From Azadirachta indica (Eukaryota; Streptophyta; Magnoliopsida; Sapindales; Meliaceae), in NCBI GenBank assembly GCA_022749755.1, contig CM040448.1, positions 12,832,481 through 12,896,480 of the forward strand: a stretch of 64,000 nucleotides of DNA. The letters run 5' to 3'. Positions 38,923 through 52,336 of this stretch are shown here, in pieces. A model generated the notes under the pieces. It was not told the DNA's origin. It was given only the letters and a program-made list of their open reading frames with translations, and did no database searches. Both the position numbers and the translations under genes were made by a program. The first letter of the stretch is position 1; every line of letters starts with the position of its first letter.

Positions 38923-39522
38923 TCATTTTTTCTCCTCTTTCTTTTCTTCTTTCTTTTCCTCTTTCTTTTCCTCTTTCTTCTCTTCTTTCTTTTGTTCTTT
39001 CTTTTCTTCCTTCTTCTCTTCTTTGGCTGGCCCTACTGATATGATGTCCACTTTTCCTACTTTCTTCAGCTTTTTCACCACTGCCACTGTATCCATCTGC
39101 CCTATTACTGTTAGCTTCTGGTCTTTCAAATCTGCAGCAATTGAATCCACTCCTGCAGTATCATAAGAAACTAATATTTATATATAGAGGCAGATGCAGA
39201 TGATCTTGGGAATAATAAAATACAGACAAGAAATTGCATGCTGCTGATGATCTTAGTGCAAGAATTAAAAATTGTTTGTAAGAAAATATAAATATGAATA
39301 CCGAAGATATCAGCAGCAGCTTCAATGGCTTTCTGCTTCGTCTTCTCATCAGTCATAGTCAAGACCTTCAATACCACCTTCTGCTTCGTATATTTATCGC
39401 AATAATCAAATAAACGAAAAATTCAGCTCCACATACATGTATATATATGTATATGTTACAGTAAATATTTCTTAATGTAAACTAGATGAAAGCAGACAGA
39501 ATTGCAAAAATACCTGAGCCAT
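38923..39522 (-). CDS. HMA-fold protein without CxxC or CaaX (HIPP39-like, 105 aa)
   Basis: Coding exons are 39514-39522 (ATGGCTCAG), 39302-39380 and 38923-39152, all in phase, giving 105 residues. Residues 1-72 have the beta-alpha-beta-beta-alpha-beta pattern of heavy-metal-associated domains ([54 protein letters not shown]). The metal-binding loop that normally reads MxCxxC is TMTDEKTK, with no cysteine anywhere in the protein. The tail (residues 74-105) is a Lys/Glu repeat built on a CTTTCTT-type DNA microsatellite. It ends in EEKK, without the C-terminal isoprenylation box of its relatives. The family includes HIPPs and the integrated HMA baits of immune receptors. Here metal binding and prenylation are unlikely, and the function is unknown. 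Confidence 0.85.
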
Positions 39523-41116
39523 TTGAGGAGGAAGATGATAATTAAGAAAACTTTTGAAGAGAGAAAAATGAAATGTAGTGGAAATGAAGTTGTGGCGTAT
39601 TTAAAGTTGGGGAGATGTGATGTGGTGGGTTGGGTCGGATGCGAGTAGTGTTAATAATTTTTTTAGTGTGTGAATGCTTACACCAAATAAATGGTTAAAT
39701 GGTCACTTTGAACACGTTTTCTGGGCCACATGGCATGGCTTTGGTTCGAAGAGACAAAAAGTTGCATGATCAATCATTCTTAGCCACTCGATTCATTTCC
39801 AATATTGATTCCCTTTTCTATTTTCCTCTTTTGTGTTAAGCATATATTTTAACTATTACTACACTTCACATTAATGTTTGAAGTATAAAGTAAAATTTGG
39901 ATGATGATTAAAAAATATTTATGGTCTTTAATTTTATTTATAAATTCAGCATTATCTTGATAATATATTGTTATTGACAAATTAAAAAAAAAAAAATTGA
40001 AAGCACTCAAATTAATATGTATTCAACCTTTGAGATAGTAGCTCTTTTATAAACATGATGTAACTTTTTAACTTAATTTAATTTTTGTTACATAAAACAT
40101 GTATTTTAACACGATGCTTGGAGATAGTTAAATCTTTTTTTGGCTTGCTTTTAGGTTTTTAACTTGGCATATAAATATAAAAATGGTTAATGACGTCAAC
40201 TAAAGTAAATGTTACATCAACAACTCATTTTTATTACTTTAAATGTTGAATTGAAAAAAGAAAAAAAAAAGTTTAGATCACGTCTGCATGCTTTTTGAAA
40301 GCATTTTAGGGGAAGAGATTAGGTGTTTAATAAAGTATGTTATCCCATTAAGTCATTAATGTTGAAACCCTATTTATGACTTTATATCTGCTTCCTCCCC
40401 ATTAAAACCAGCAGGGATAATAGCTAGCTAAGCTGCCTACGGGTTATCAATTTCGACTCTTCATCCGCTTCTCTTCAAACTTCTTTTCATGAACTTTCCT
40501 AAATTACGCATTATTTTTTTTAAAAAAATTTTAAATTTAATAAAGAATTTGTAAAATATAAAAAGACAACTATTGTTTTGTAATTTTTCTTTGGGGGAGG
40601 ATCTGATGGATAAATCTATCATCATTCATGACTCAGAGGGGAAAAAGTTATGACCAAGTAGGGAAAAGCCTTGTCATTCATTGGAAAGGCTGGTGGCTTT
40701 TTGAAGCTTTTAACTTTCAAGATTCTCTTCATTTGAAAAGTTGGAACTGAAGACTTTCCTCCCGTTGAAAGGCAAATAATTAAAGCAATGCAGTCCTTTG
40801 AATATCCCCACTCACCAACAAGGTCAGAAGCACTCCTCATTAACGAAAGAAAATCTTCACACACACGTGTCCGGAAAATCTTCTAGACAATTGAATATAG
40901 GTTGTAAATTCGTCAACCTCTAATCCAGTGTAGTCCACAGGTTTTACGTTAATTGGCTTCTCTATTTCCGAGTAACGTAATAGAAAAGTGAAGCACAAAA
41001 TACATTAAACTCGTACATAAAATTTTCATGGCTCTAGCAAATTAAAGCACTACCATAGAGCAAAATTGAAGATAATCAAAAATTCAAAATTCCGCCCTCA
41101 AAATGCAACAAAAAGA
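39523..41116. other. Intergenic spacer between the two HMA genes
   Basis: AT-rich with poly-A and poly-T runs. No supported coding frame; the 80-codon minus frame at 40622-40864 has no family resemblance. Confidence 0.6.
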
Positions 41117-41768
41117 TTACATGATAGTGCAAGCATGGGGATTGTCGTCGCTGAAGAGAGAAGCAACTGCCTCGTCTGAAGCCACAGCAACTGAGTAAAC
41201 AGCAGGAGTGTGGAAGAAAGTATGTGCGCCGTTGGTGGCTCCATATGTGTCGTAGTAATGGTTCACAACGTAGCTCGGATACTTGTAAAATGAGGCGAAG
41301 TGAGCGTGTCCTGGAAATGGCCATGGCTCTGCTGCCTTTCCTGCTCGTTTAATAGCTTTCAGCACCTTCTTTTCCTCTAAAGCATACCCTCGCACCGTGA
41401 TTTTTTGTATCTCCATTTCTACTTCCACTTCTTCTACCCCTGAATATTATTATTATACATAACATCAGAGTTAGTAACTTGAGTTATGAACCCTTAGAAA
41501 TACGGAGAGATCTAAAGACACAGCCCAGAAACAAAGTTCCAGGCCGGCATAATATGTGGGCTCACAAATAGTGTTCTTCACACCCAACCCAAATTTAAGT
41601 GCGCTTTGGGCAGAACTCACCTTAGGACAGTCCGACAGTAGGTCAACTAAAGCCAGATATTCGGCCTTTAGACAATTAAGCCGGCTTCGGTGTTCTTTCA
41701 GATGTGGTGAACTTAAAAGTCAAAGCAGGCCTAAGCCCGTTCTAAAATATGACCTCCAGGGAAGGAAG

Positions 41769-41799
<31 letters not shown>

Positions 41800-42129
41800 G
41801 TGGTTTATGCATGATTATGAATGCATTCTTCTGCCTGGTAAATCTTCGACAATGAATGAAAATATAAAAGCCCAACAGAAATGGAGTTGGCCTTTGCCTG
41901 TGTTTGCAATGTAAACATTAATAAGCACGCTTTGAGGAATTAACAAAACCAGACCTTTCAGCTTGAAGAGTGCTCTCTTTAACTTGGAAGCACAGCCTTC
42001 GCAATCCAGGTTCGGAACTCTCACCTCCACCATCTGCAGTAGCACTACGTTGTTAATATTTACACCATATAATATTACTCTGAGAGAGAGAGAGAGAGGA
42101 AATAAGAAAGGAAGGAGACTTACGGACAT
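41117..42129 (-). CDS. HIPP: Heavy-metal-associated isoprenylated plant protein (HIPP, 135 aa)
   Basis: Coding exons are 42124-42129 (ATGTCC), 41955-42033 and 41117-41439. All phases close to 135 residues. The HMA domain opens MSMVEVRVPNLDCEGCASKL, with the metal-binding cysteines at residues 13 and 16. It continues through EVEMEIQKITVRGYALEEKK. The protein ends in CTIM, a CaaX box for farnesylation, so it should be membrane-attached and bind copper, zinc or cadmium. The middle segment is Tyr/His-rich (HFASFYKYPSYVVNHYYDTY). It closely resembles the HIPP30/31-type subgroup, though the exact number is uncertain. The intron after two codons and the intron within the HMA domain match the neighbouring HMA gene in position and phase, as expected in the family. 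Confidence 0.93.
41774..41799. repeat. Poly-A run in a HIPP intron
   Basis: Twenty-six As in a row within intron 2 of the HIPP gene. Confidence 0.9.
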
Positions 42130-45100
42130 GGTTTTTAGCTTTGAAAATGAAGAGTTCTGGTAAAGAAATTAAAGTAGGGTCTATCTGTATTTGATGCAAG
42201 TGAGTGAGTAGCAAGTAAAGAACAGAGCTTTTAAGGCACTCTGCAAAGAGGGTTTTTATAATTTAAACGTCTGAGAAAGGAGCTCTAAAGCAATTCAATT
42301 CAGAGCCTTGGGTTTTGAAATTGGAAAGCATGAGAGATGAGAGAGCACAGTGTATAGTTGTTTTGTTCACGCGTGGATTATTGAAGCGTGACTTGCTTTA
42401 TTTATGTTATGCCACCCAATGCTATTAATTTCTACCTACTTAATCTTCGATCTTCTCTTTCTTTCTTTCTTTCTCTCTGAGAGATTGAGACAATGTAATT
42501 AAATTGGCTCAACTCAAATGCTAGCTAGCATGCCACGCTCTTTGTGGAATGGAATGATGATGGCGGACAGCACTCCCAAATCCAGACTAAAAACATTTAT
42601 AATTTCCCAGTAATTATTAACATATAGTAGGACCTCATGCTCGTTCTTGATCATGACTTTGCTTCATCAATCTTTCATGTTTTCAAAAGTTCATGTGCTT
42701 CGGTTTCTTGTAAATTCTTCTTCTTTACTTCGATAAATATCTTATCTAGTTAACTTTTATAATTCACTTCTCTTAATTTATATGTGTCATTTATTTATAT
42801 CATATCAATAAAAAGTCGATATACATATACAAAGGAAACTATATTTTATTGTAACAAAAAATTACATTATTATTACTGTTAGAGATTGTTAGTTTTAATT
42901 TTCTATAGTTCTTTTTAAAAATTTGAAAAAAAAATCAAACCTGAAAAATGACTAAACCAAATCAAGCATGTTTGGTTCGTTTCAATTTAATTTAATTTTA
43001 TATTCAATTAAGACCAATTATTATGTCACATGTACATTAAAATTGTTAGAATTAATAAAGATTTGTCACACATAAATTGAGTTCAAAAATTGATTTTTTT
43101 GTTGATGAGAACGGAACTAAATTGGCTTATTTACAAAACCTTGAACCAAAATGAGCCAATTTTAATTATAAAAAAAAAAAAGGACCAATCTTCAAGAAAT
43201 TTTTACCACTCTCAATCATTATTATCTTTAATATGTTTTATTTTTTTATAATATTTTAAATAATTATAACAGCCATTTTATAGCTATAGGAGAGATTTTT
43301 TTTAATTATTCTCTCTCATTTTCTTAGAAAACAAATACTTACAAATCATATTTAACCTCAAGGAGACAATATATACTTAAAATTAAAATTTCAAAACGTG
43401 TTTAATATACATGAAAGTATTGTGCATAACTGTAATGACATAAAATTATTAGTAAAAAGAAAATAAAAACTGAATTTGTGGTTAATAACATTAACAATAA
43501 AGTAAAAATAGAAGGATGATGAATAAAATTTTAAGTCGTTTCCTACAGAATATTTAATATTATATTAATTTTGAAGTACATGTTTTCAAACGCGCCAACA
43601 AATTAAGGGGTATTGTCCATCTCTTGTTTCTCCTGCTCTTTCTCAACAGAAAACTATGTCAGCTTTTTCTACTGAATCAGCTTTCATAGTTTTAACAGTT
43701 CTGCAAAAGAATCCTCAGAAAAAGAACTGAATCTACTTTCCCACTGTAACAAAAAAAAAAAAAAGTAAAAAAATTCTCAAGAGTAATGTAATTTTATGCT
43801 GCGACCGCCGCCCTAAGTACTTAAAATTAATCTGATGGCTCAGATCAATGAGAACATGAAATGGGTCTGTGGGATTGCACACAGAGAACCATTACTTATG
43901 AAATTCCATCACATATACGATCAAATATTCCCCTAAAAGGCTGAACATATTAGAAGATTGAAGATGACAAAACATGGGAGAATAATTCTCTGTTGTCCCT
44001 TCAATGGCAATAAAAGAAGATATATGGTCAATCTGTAGGGCATGTTTGGGACCATAATTATCGCAAGCTATAATGCTGTTAGAGATCAACCCTCCCTTTT
44101 TTTTTTTCTCTTTTTAAATTAGAGATCGATCAAGCCTTCAAACTGAAATGACATCCTCACATCCACATCGAATAGCGGTTTCAAATAATATGATAATTGT
44201 AAACATTAATTTTAGTTAACCTTGTCTAAATTTTAAAAAATATATATTAAACGATCTAGATTTCCGTATAAGTTAATAACCCTAGAGGTATTAAGACAAA
44301 ATTAGAGAATCAAACACTTTAATAATGTTTTAGTTGTTAGGATGATCGTAGGATTGAAAATGAGACAGATGGTTAAATCCCATATCCCATTTAAAACGAA
44401 GATGGAGAAGAAATTATGGTTGGAGTGTGGTGACTTCTTCTTGCATATATCGAACGATCTTTGTAAACCTTTTCAAAATTAGTAAAACTTTTCAAATCTT
44501 TCAAATTTTCATGGCAATTGAAACATCTTTGTTTCAAGCCACATCTATTACATCATTATTGATGAAGACATCTACCACTGCGTGCCTTTTCTTCTTTCCA
44601 TTTTTCCTTTTCTCCTCTTAATCAGCAGCTTCTATAATTTTTTTTAAAATCAAACGTACGCGTGAAAGCCTGAGGGATATCTAGTTTCATAGCATGCAGG
44701 AAGATGAAAGTTCTCTGACAATTAATTGATGAAGACAATTCCCCAGTATTAATCAAGGTTAGTGTACGTATGCATACATGCTTCAAATCTTTAATGATAT
44801 TCCGATTCTCTTCAAGAAAAAGTTTGAGATTTACGTGTTATCATTCTTCATCTTCACATCAATAATTTTGTCATTATTCTTTTTAAAAAAATATATTAAT
44901 TAGCAATAGATTTCAAATAAAAAGAATATATAAAATTTTGTCTAAACATAATACCATCCCACCATGTATAACTCAAGTTTTGAGATCTATGGATTTTGAT
45001 GACAATTTGTATTTTTTTTAAGCATTTATCCAACAATAAAAGAAATCTAGTTCCCATAAATTCAATAAACCGACACTTTATTTCTTCTTCTTCTTCTACT

Positions 45101-45173
45101 TTTCCTTTATTTCTCTGAAAAAACAGTTTCTCTACCTGTTAATTAGCATTTAATAAACTCACCTTACCCATAT

Positions 45174-45208
<35 letters not shown>

Positions 45209-47138
45209 GAGTATCCCTTACCTATATGCTTGATTGAGAAAGGAAAATGCCTCCATTTAAAGATAGATACACTTTTAAGGTTCACCAATTAATTAATGAA
45301 ATTAGTGACTTGTATGTGCTTTCTTACAAAGCTTGAAAAAATTTATATAAATTGTTCATCTATATATTCATTAAAAAAAAAAAAAAAAAAAAGCATGCTT
45401 ACATTAATGGCAGAAATAAACATAACTAATTAGCATTAATTTTTCATTGACTGGCGTCCCGTAAGACCACCCTAATTATATATGGCTGCACTATTTATTT
45501 GTTAAATGACTAAAAAAATAATTTTAAACATAACTAACAATAATTAATTGTATTACTTTATTGTTATCAATTTTATTTTGTAGAGAATACTAGTAATTAT
45601 TGATATTGTGGGGAGTAAGTGTAAGACTGTAAACCAATTAGTGATTAATCAAAATAATAAAGAATGATTAATTTTATTCTCTCCATGAATAGAGGATCGA
45701 GATCCCCACTTTTACTCCACTAAGAACAGTATATGAAGGGATACAAAGAGTTATAGACGCTTGGCCAACAAAATAAAATAATAATAAATTAATTAAAAGT
45801 ATTTATAAGTTGACAACTAATCATGCTCCGCAAATCATGCTTAGTTAGTTGACCTACACAACTGTACAGTTGCATGATTATTGCTTGATGTTATAGTTTA
45901 CTTCTGGTTGTTTCTGGGTACTTCTGTAACAATTTAGAGCTCTTATATTTGCATATATTTCATCATCTCAGTGTAGAAAATGCAGGCAAACAATTACGAT
46001 ATTTTTGATAAAGTCTTTCTCTTTTTTTCTCAAGTAGTCGACGTTTATTTAAGATAGTTATTTCGTTTGTCATGAGACATCAAATAAGTGTTACATTTTT
46101 TGTGATTAAAAAATAATAATTGGGTTAAAATAAAATAATTATGTTTTTTATGATGGCAAGCAGGTAGCTCAAAACTTGATAAAAATTTAATTTTTCTGTT
46201 TTATCAATCTAATTAGAACAAAGGAACAAAATGTTGAGAATTTCATTTTCAGTTCTTGTGTTGTCTCTGTACTTTTATTTATTTATTTTGAGAATTTTCC
46301 TAATTTATTGCCGAAAATTCTAAGTAGAAGGACTCGTTATTAAAGAAAATTACGTCTTTGACTTGGTTTTATTAAGAAAAAAGAAAATTAGAATTGTTGA
46401 ATAAGGGAATGGAGCCATAGAACGACAGCCACATTAACCAATAATCTAAACGAAAATGATGCCAAAAATATGCAATAGAAAATGTCAAAGAAGATGTTGA
46501 AAACGGCACCCCAAATTTCACATTTATGCTTCTTTCTCTGTCTGGGATAATTTCTCTCTTCTACAGCACATGAAAAGTAAAAAGTCTTTTGTCGTGTTCC
46601 ATTCGGTTGGAAAAAGATATATGAAAATTAGAATAAACTAAGATTAATAAAATAAAGCTGCTCGCTATATGAGGAGAAAAAATTAAACGAGTAGCCGCAC
46701 TGTCACGAGACTCCGGTAACTTCTTTTCCTGTCTTTTCCTCTCTCCCTCAGTTTCCCTGCCCTTTCATTCAGCCACCATAAAGTCTTTCTCTTCGTTGCT
46801 CATTCCTGAAATCTCATTACTAGCAGCCCTAAACCATTAGCTGCATTACTCGTAAAGAAAATTGTAAATGACGTCCGCAGGAGATCTCCTGTCGGATCTT
46901 TGTCCTTACACTTGTCTTGTTTCTCAGAAATAACAAAGAAAATTGGAATCCAGCAGGAGAGATTCTAGCTTCCGTGGAGCTTCTTCTTGAAGGGCTTGAT
47001 AACAATTCTGCTGCAGGGAGAGCTCAAATCAGCTAAGTCTCAGCTACCTACTTTAGGAAATCAGCTCTCTGTTCGTTGTGGTTGCTTGGATCAGTGCTTA
47101 AACCTTGGAGAAATATTTTAATTACAGTGTTGCGGAGA
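42130..47138. other. Intergenic region of about 5 kb
   Basis: The left part is the HIPP promoter, with a (GA)n run at 42081-42098 in the first intron or leader and a CTTT repeat near 42454-42474. The rest is strongly AT-rich with a 33-base poly-T run at 45175-45207. The last 400 bases, which are CT-rich, are the likely promoter and leader of the GT90 gene. No other gene is supported. Confidence 0.6.
45175..45207. repeat. Poly-T run (33 bases)
   Basis: An uninterrupted run of 33 Ts, possibly the tail of an old retroposed sequence on the minus strand, although no element is recognisable beside it. Confidence 0.9.
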
Positions 47139-49903
47139 ATGAGAGAAAACGGCATGCAGCAGGGATCTCAGAGACATTACAATAGCTGGCATGGATCAGG
47201 GCCTTCTGGTCATTTCACGGACGCCATTGGCCGCCCGTTTGCTAAGTCACCTTCAAGATCCTACGCTATCTTCTCCTTCATCTTCGTTCTCCTCGTCGGC
47301 GCGTTGGTTTCTACGCGCTTGCTCGATTCCACTGTAAGTAACTACTACTTGATTATACCTCAATGCATTATACTACTGAATTATTACATTGACAATCGCC
47401 CGTACTGAAAATGGTGTGTTGTTGATCTGCTATGTCTCGTGCCAGTTTTTTATTGGCCGAAGTTTCTAAAAGCCTAACATCTGCCCCTGGTGTCGGCTCA
47501 CCCAACTTCTTAGAAAAAATTTGCTCACCCTATTGGAACACGTGTACTAAGATTCATTACCACGCATGTGGGTGTAGGACCCGCTCTGCGTTCTACTTGT
47601 GACTTTATTTGCGCCGCAGGATCGTGGCTTGCATAATATTATATAATTTTTTTTTATATTTAAAATTTTTTTTTTCAAAGTACATTATGCTGAATGTAGT
47701 CCTGGCTGGGCTTTGGCAGACTATTACTGGCAGCCCAAATCAGAAACTAAGTACCACAAATCCCTCCGCAATTACACAAAAGCCCCGGAAAAGAGTCGAA
47801 TTCCAACTTAACTGCACTGTTCTAAACCTCACAAAAACCTGCCCCAAACACTACCCGACTAGCACGTCTCCACGTGAGGATCCTTACCTTCCATCACCTT
47901 CCGCGTGTCCCGAATACTTCCGTTGGATATACGAAGATCTTAGGCCATGGGCCCGCACTGGAATCACCAGGGAAACGCTGGAAAGAGCCAACAAGACCGC
48001 CAATTTCCGATTGGTTGTAGTAAACGGCAGAGCTTACGTGGAGACATTTGTGAAGTCGTTTCAGTCCAGAGATATTTTTACGCTGTGGGGAATTTTACAA
48101 TTGTTAAGGAAGTACCCTGGAAAAGTTCCTGACTTGGAGCTTATGTTTGATTGCGTTGATTGGCCGGTCATCAAATTGCAGGAACATGGTTGGCCTGGTG
48201 CTCCGCCCCCACCTCCACTGTTTCGGTACTGTGGCGATGATGAATCACTTGATATAGTCTTCCCTGATTGGTCTTTCTGGGGATGGTATGCTTCCACTTT
48301 GCCAAAAATTACATATAATGCCGCTTTAATATTTTTCGAATAATATTGAACTATGGTTGATGATTATGCAGGCCTGAGATAAATATAAAGCCATGGGGGT
48401 TGTTATTGAAGGACCTGGAAGAAGGAAACAGAAGAAGTAAATGGACAGACAGGGAACCATACGCTTTCTGGAAGGGCAATCCTAAAGTTGCTAAAACCAG
48501 GGAGGATCTTCTTAAATGTAATGTCTCAGAAACACAAGACTGGAATGCTCGTTTATTTTCCCAGGTACTAATCAATGGTTTCTTTTTTTTTTTTTTTTCC
48601 TGTAATTATCATTACTTGCTCAGTTTTGGCGGGAGAGGACTGTCAATTAATTCTGATTCTGTAAAAGAAGGAAAAATGTGTTTTATATTTTATGCTATCG
48701 TAGCTAGTATATAGAATATTGTATTAAACCTGGAGAAACTTTTACAGGATTGGATCAAAGAATCAAAGGATGGGTACAAGCAATCAGACTTGGCCAGCCA
48801 ATGCGCTGATAGGTAAATATTTTTACACTTTCTTAATTACGATTTGTTTATGAGAGTCCATATTTCTCGTTTCAGCCTCTATATTTCCCCAGTTGTAACT
48901 GGGGTGCTTTAGCTCAATTTAACATCAGGCGTTATATTTTTTTCATTAACTCCCAATTCTACCCTGATGTAGTCTCTTTGATCAAGTTTACCTTATTGTC
49001 TCCTATGTTGTTATTTATGTATTTTTAATTAATGCAGGTTCAAGATATATATTGAAGGGTCCGCATGGTCCGTTAGTGAAAAATACATTCTTGCCTGTGA
49101 TTCTGTCACCTTAATTGTGCAACCCCATTACTACGATTTCTTCACGAGAGGTTTGATGCCACTTCAACACTACTGGCCCGTACGGGAAGACGATAAATGC
49201 AGATCTATTAAGTTTGCTGTCGACTGGGGCAACACTCACCAGGATAAGGTAATTAATAATACTACCACAAGCTCAGGTTTCTTCACCACATGAGCCATCA
49301 AAAAGTTATTCCATTTTTGCGGTCAATACTAGACCATTGGAAATCTTGCCATCTAGTTAAAAGTTGTAGCAGACGTGTTAGAAGTCATAATAGTAGAATT
49401 ATACTAGTATTACTATTCCATCTAAATGGTAATTTCCTTTGCATGAAAAAGAGGAATAATGCTAACGCCACTTTAATTTTGGTGTAACTACCTATTGGAT
49501 TTACTTGTCTCATTCATATGCTCTGTGGATTTATCAGGCACAGGCTATCGGAAGGGCAGCGAGCAAATTCATTCAAGACGAATTGAAGTTTGACTTGGTG
49601 TATGACTACATGTTTCATCTCTTAGATCAGTACTCAAAGCTCTTGAGATTCAAGCCCACTATACCCCCAAAAGCTGTTGAAATCTGTGCAGAATCAATGG
49701 CTTGCAAAGCAAAAGGATTAACGAAGAAGTTCATGATGGAATCATTAGTAACAAGTCCATCCGAAACAAGTCCATGCGCTCTGTCTCCCCCTTACGATCC
49801 TTCATCTCTTTATTCCGTTCTTTCGAGAAAAGAAAATACAATAGGACAAGTACAATTATGGCAGAAAATTTACTGGCAGAATCAAACTAATCTGCAATCA
49901 TAG
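47139..49903 (+). CDS. GT90 glycosyltransferase (O-glucosyltransferase rumi / KDELC-like, DUF821)
   Basis: Coding exons are 47139-47333, 47720-48285, 48372-48564, 48748-48812, 49038-49248 and 49538-49903. Phases close, giving 531 residues. It is a type II membrane protein: a cytosolic tail, then one membrane span at about 41-59 (SYAIFSFIFVLLVGALVST), then a lumenal CAP10/GT90 domain. Domain markers are CPEYFRWIYEDLRPW, ELMFDCVDWPV, FRYCGDDESLDIVFPDWSFW, AFWKGNP, KIYIEGSAWSVSEKYILACD and PHYYDFFTRGLMPLQHYWPV. Animal rumi adds O-glucose or O-xylose to EGF repeats. Plant members probably modify cell-wall glycans or proteins in the Golgi; the plant substrate here is not known. An in-frame ATG at 47076 would add 21 residues. 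I prefer 47139 because of the MRENG start and the position of the span. Confidence 0.92.
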
Positions 49904-51283
49904 GAGTGGTTAATTTCTTTCTTTTATATAAATATTGCAAATGTGTTGTTAAAATATAAGCATGTTTTTTTATTATTAGATTCTTTTAATCAATAAAACC
50001 TACTGTGCAGAAAATTCTTTCGTCTATTTTTCTTGAGGTTCAAGAATTTTTTGCCTCTTTATCTAAAACTTTAATCTCATGTTGACGGTATTTAGTTGTA
50101 AGAATTTAGTTATAATACCCAGAATTTGATAGCATTCTCTTGTAAATATGTCTGAGAGAAAATTGGATTACCGTGTTCCTCATTTGCACCTACAGTGATA
50201 CATGGTTGTATTGAACGATTAGAACGTAAGTTCAGGAGGAATATAATGACGTCATAAGATTTGAATTTTCCCATGGTCATCAAAAGAGGGAATAACAATT
50301 CTCAATTTTGCAAGGAGCGTAGATATTCCAAGTAACGAGCTATCTGGATCAGTCACAATTGAGATATAATTTCTTTATGCATAAGTCATTAAAAGAATTC
50401 GTGTAAGAGAATTTTAATCGGCTCCTAATCAGTATGTACGTCATTATGGAAACAAAGAAAGTCGAGCACAGAAAACGTCAAGCATTCAGGTAATGGAAGT
50501 GCTTCTCGTCCCATTCATTATTAGTAGTAGTAGTTATGATATGTTTGTTCGAATTAGCCCTTATTCACTTTGTATAAGCAGAAAGCATCTTTTAGGTGTG
50601 AGAACTCTTTCCAGCTTACATAGTTTAGCATCTGTTAAGAGGATTGTATAAGAATACTCCTTCAAAGCTCTCTTGCTAATGGCTGCATGGACAAGCCTGA
50701 GCACATGCTGAACGTCCCAAATATCTACTGCAATTTGGTTATACTTAAGCATGGATGTTGATCTTCCATGGACTTTTATGGAGTTGTTCGTGCGCTTTCT
50801 CTTTTAGGAACCCCCAGAGGCAATGCTTTTTCATCTTCTCGATAACATGAAAGACTCAGTCTATATGCTGATCCAATCTTGAAGTTATTGTGTTCAAACA
50901 TCTTGTTTCGCCCAAGAAAATATTGAACTCCGTTATTAGGCGTACCTCGGAAAACATCGGACTTTGATATCGCGAGATTTCTGTTTGGGGTGCATCCCTG
51001 TTTAAAACAGGGAAACATAAAGTTGGAAGGCATTGGAATATTTGTTCATATTTACCAAATCGTCTTACTCAGAAAAGGATCAGATTTTTAATAAACAGAA
51101 CCAAGGATGAATCGGTGCCAGGGATTGGAAATGTATTTCACATTGCAAATTTATGCATAATATTACAATAAACTACACAGTATAAGCCACAACATTCAAC
51201 AAAAAGTGGAAATAAAAATAGACAACGATCAGAGGAAAACAAGAAACAAGTTTCTGGTGGTTGAAGAAGAAACATTGCAGTGG
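49904..51283. other. Intergenic spacer
   Basis: Holds the 3' UTR of the GT90 gene on the left and of the minus-strand ADF gene on the right. Minus-strand open frames at 50561-50752 and 50776-51033 show no recognisable family. Confidence 0.55.
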
Positions 51284-52336
51284 CTAAAATGCCCGTCCTC
51301 TTACAATGTCAAGGCTCATCTCACTAGGATCTGTTGCTTGCAACTCAAATTGAATGCCATCCAATTCCCTTTTGAATCTGTCCTTGGAGCTAGCGTACAC
51401 CATCTTGCTTCTCACCCTTGATGTATCAGGCGACCTACAAACATAACACAAACAATCTCTGAGCTTTTATCCGGCAATTATTAAACTGCGAAGGTATAAA
51501 TTTAATTTAAATTACCAGGCAATGAAGAAGATTTTGCTTTTCTGGCAGTTTTCATCAGTGACGAAATCGAAATCATAGACAGCATAGCGGCATTCATCAG
51601 CTGGTAGAGCTGCAGCGAAATCATCGTAAGTTTCTCCAGGGCCACCAAGTTTTTCTACCACTACCTGCTGATTATCAATCTTGAAAACGATGAATCGGTA
51701 GTTCCTCTTTGCTTTTAGTTCAAAAAATCTCAGCTTGCAGTCATCATGCACAGCCATTCCAGACGCCGCATTCGCCTTAGTTATAACCAAATTTAAAATA
51801 TCATCAACGTATAAACAGAAGATTGAAAAAACAAAAGTACTGCATGAATCCAAACTTTAAACAGAATAAAATAAGAGCCTGTTTCACTTATAACATGCCT
51901 GAGATGCAAATGCTGTAGCCTTAAGAGTTTTTAATGTCTTGGAAACTTAGAACGATTGGATTTTACTCCAAGTAATTTATTAGATAATGAAATGAAGAGA
52001 AGAAAATAAGATTAATGACAAGTATCACATTGTAAACTTTGCCTTTTTCGTTAAATTATCCTCATAAATTCTATGAGCTCCGATGCGGAAAACCTGAATG
52101 TTACAATAAAACGGTAAATTGAGTATTTAGAATTTGATTTGTTTGAAAATCAGGAATTGGAATTCTGCTATTTTTATTTATAAACTACCAATCACAGACG
52201 TTCATTTGCTCAAGTAAAATATTGGATCAAATGTAATGATATCTCCATTAATAACAATTTCCTGCTTTTTTTTTTTTAACCAATCATCAAAAGATTATAT
52301 AAGAATGAATATGAGAAAGAGAGAAAAGAGTACCAT
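51284..52336 (-). CDS. ADF10: Actin-depolymerizing factor (ADF/cofilin, 137 aa)
   Basis: Cytosolic ADF/cofilin binds and severs actin filaments. Coding exons are 52334-52336, 51516-51775 and 51284-51434. The first exon is only the ATG, a hallmark of plant ADF genes, and all phases close to 137 residues. The N-terminus [10 protein letters not shown] has the regulatory Ser6, a CDPK phosphorylation site in the family. Other markers are [40 protein letters not shown] and [19 protein letters not shown], the actin-binding long helix. It ends GRAF, like the pollen-type ADF7/ADF10 pair. The symbol rests partly on synteny: Arabidopsis ADF10 (At5g52360) lies near the SHOC1 and RD29B orthologues. ADF7 or a lineage-specific copy cannot be excluded from the sequence alone. 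Confidence 0.93.

Noticed and set aside
38930..39030. CTTT-type repeat considered as a CRISPR-like or satellite array
   Set aside because: It is the coding microsatellite for the Lys/Glu tail of the HMA protein, with no spacers.
45175..45207. 33-base poly-T run considered as the tail of a processed retrocopy
   Set aside because: No gene-like or SINE-like sequence is recognisable beside it.
50776..51033. 85-codon minus-strand frame, considered as a retrotransposon relic
   Set aside because: No integrase, RT, protease or gag motif is visible, and there are no flanking LTRs.
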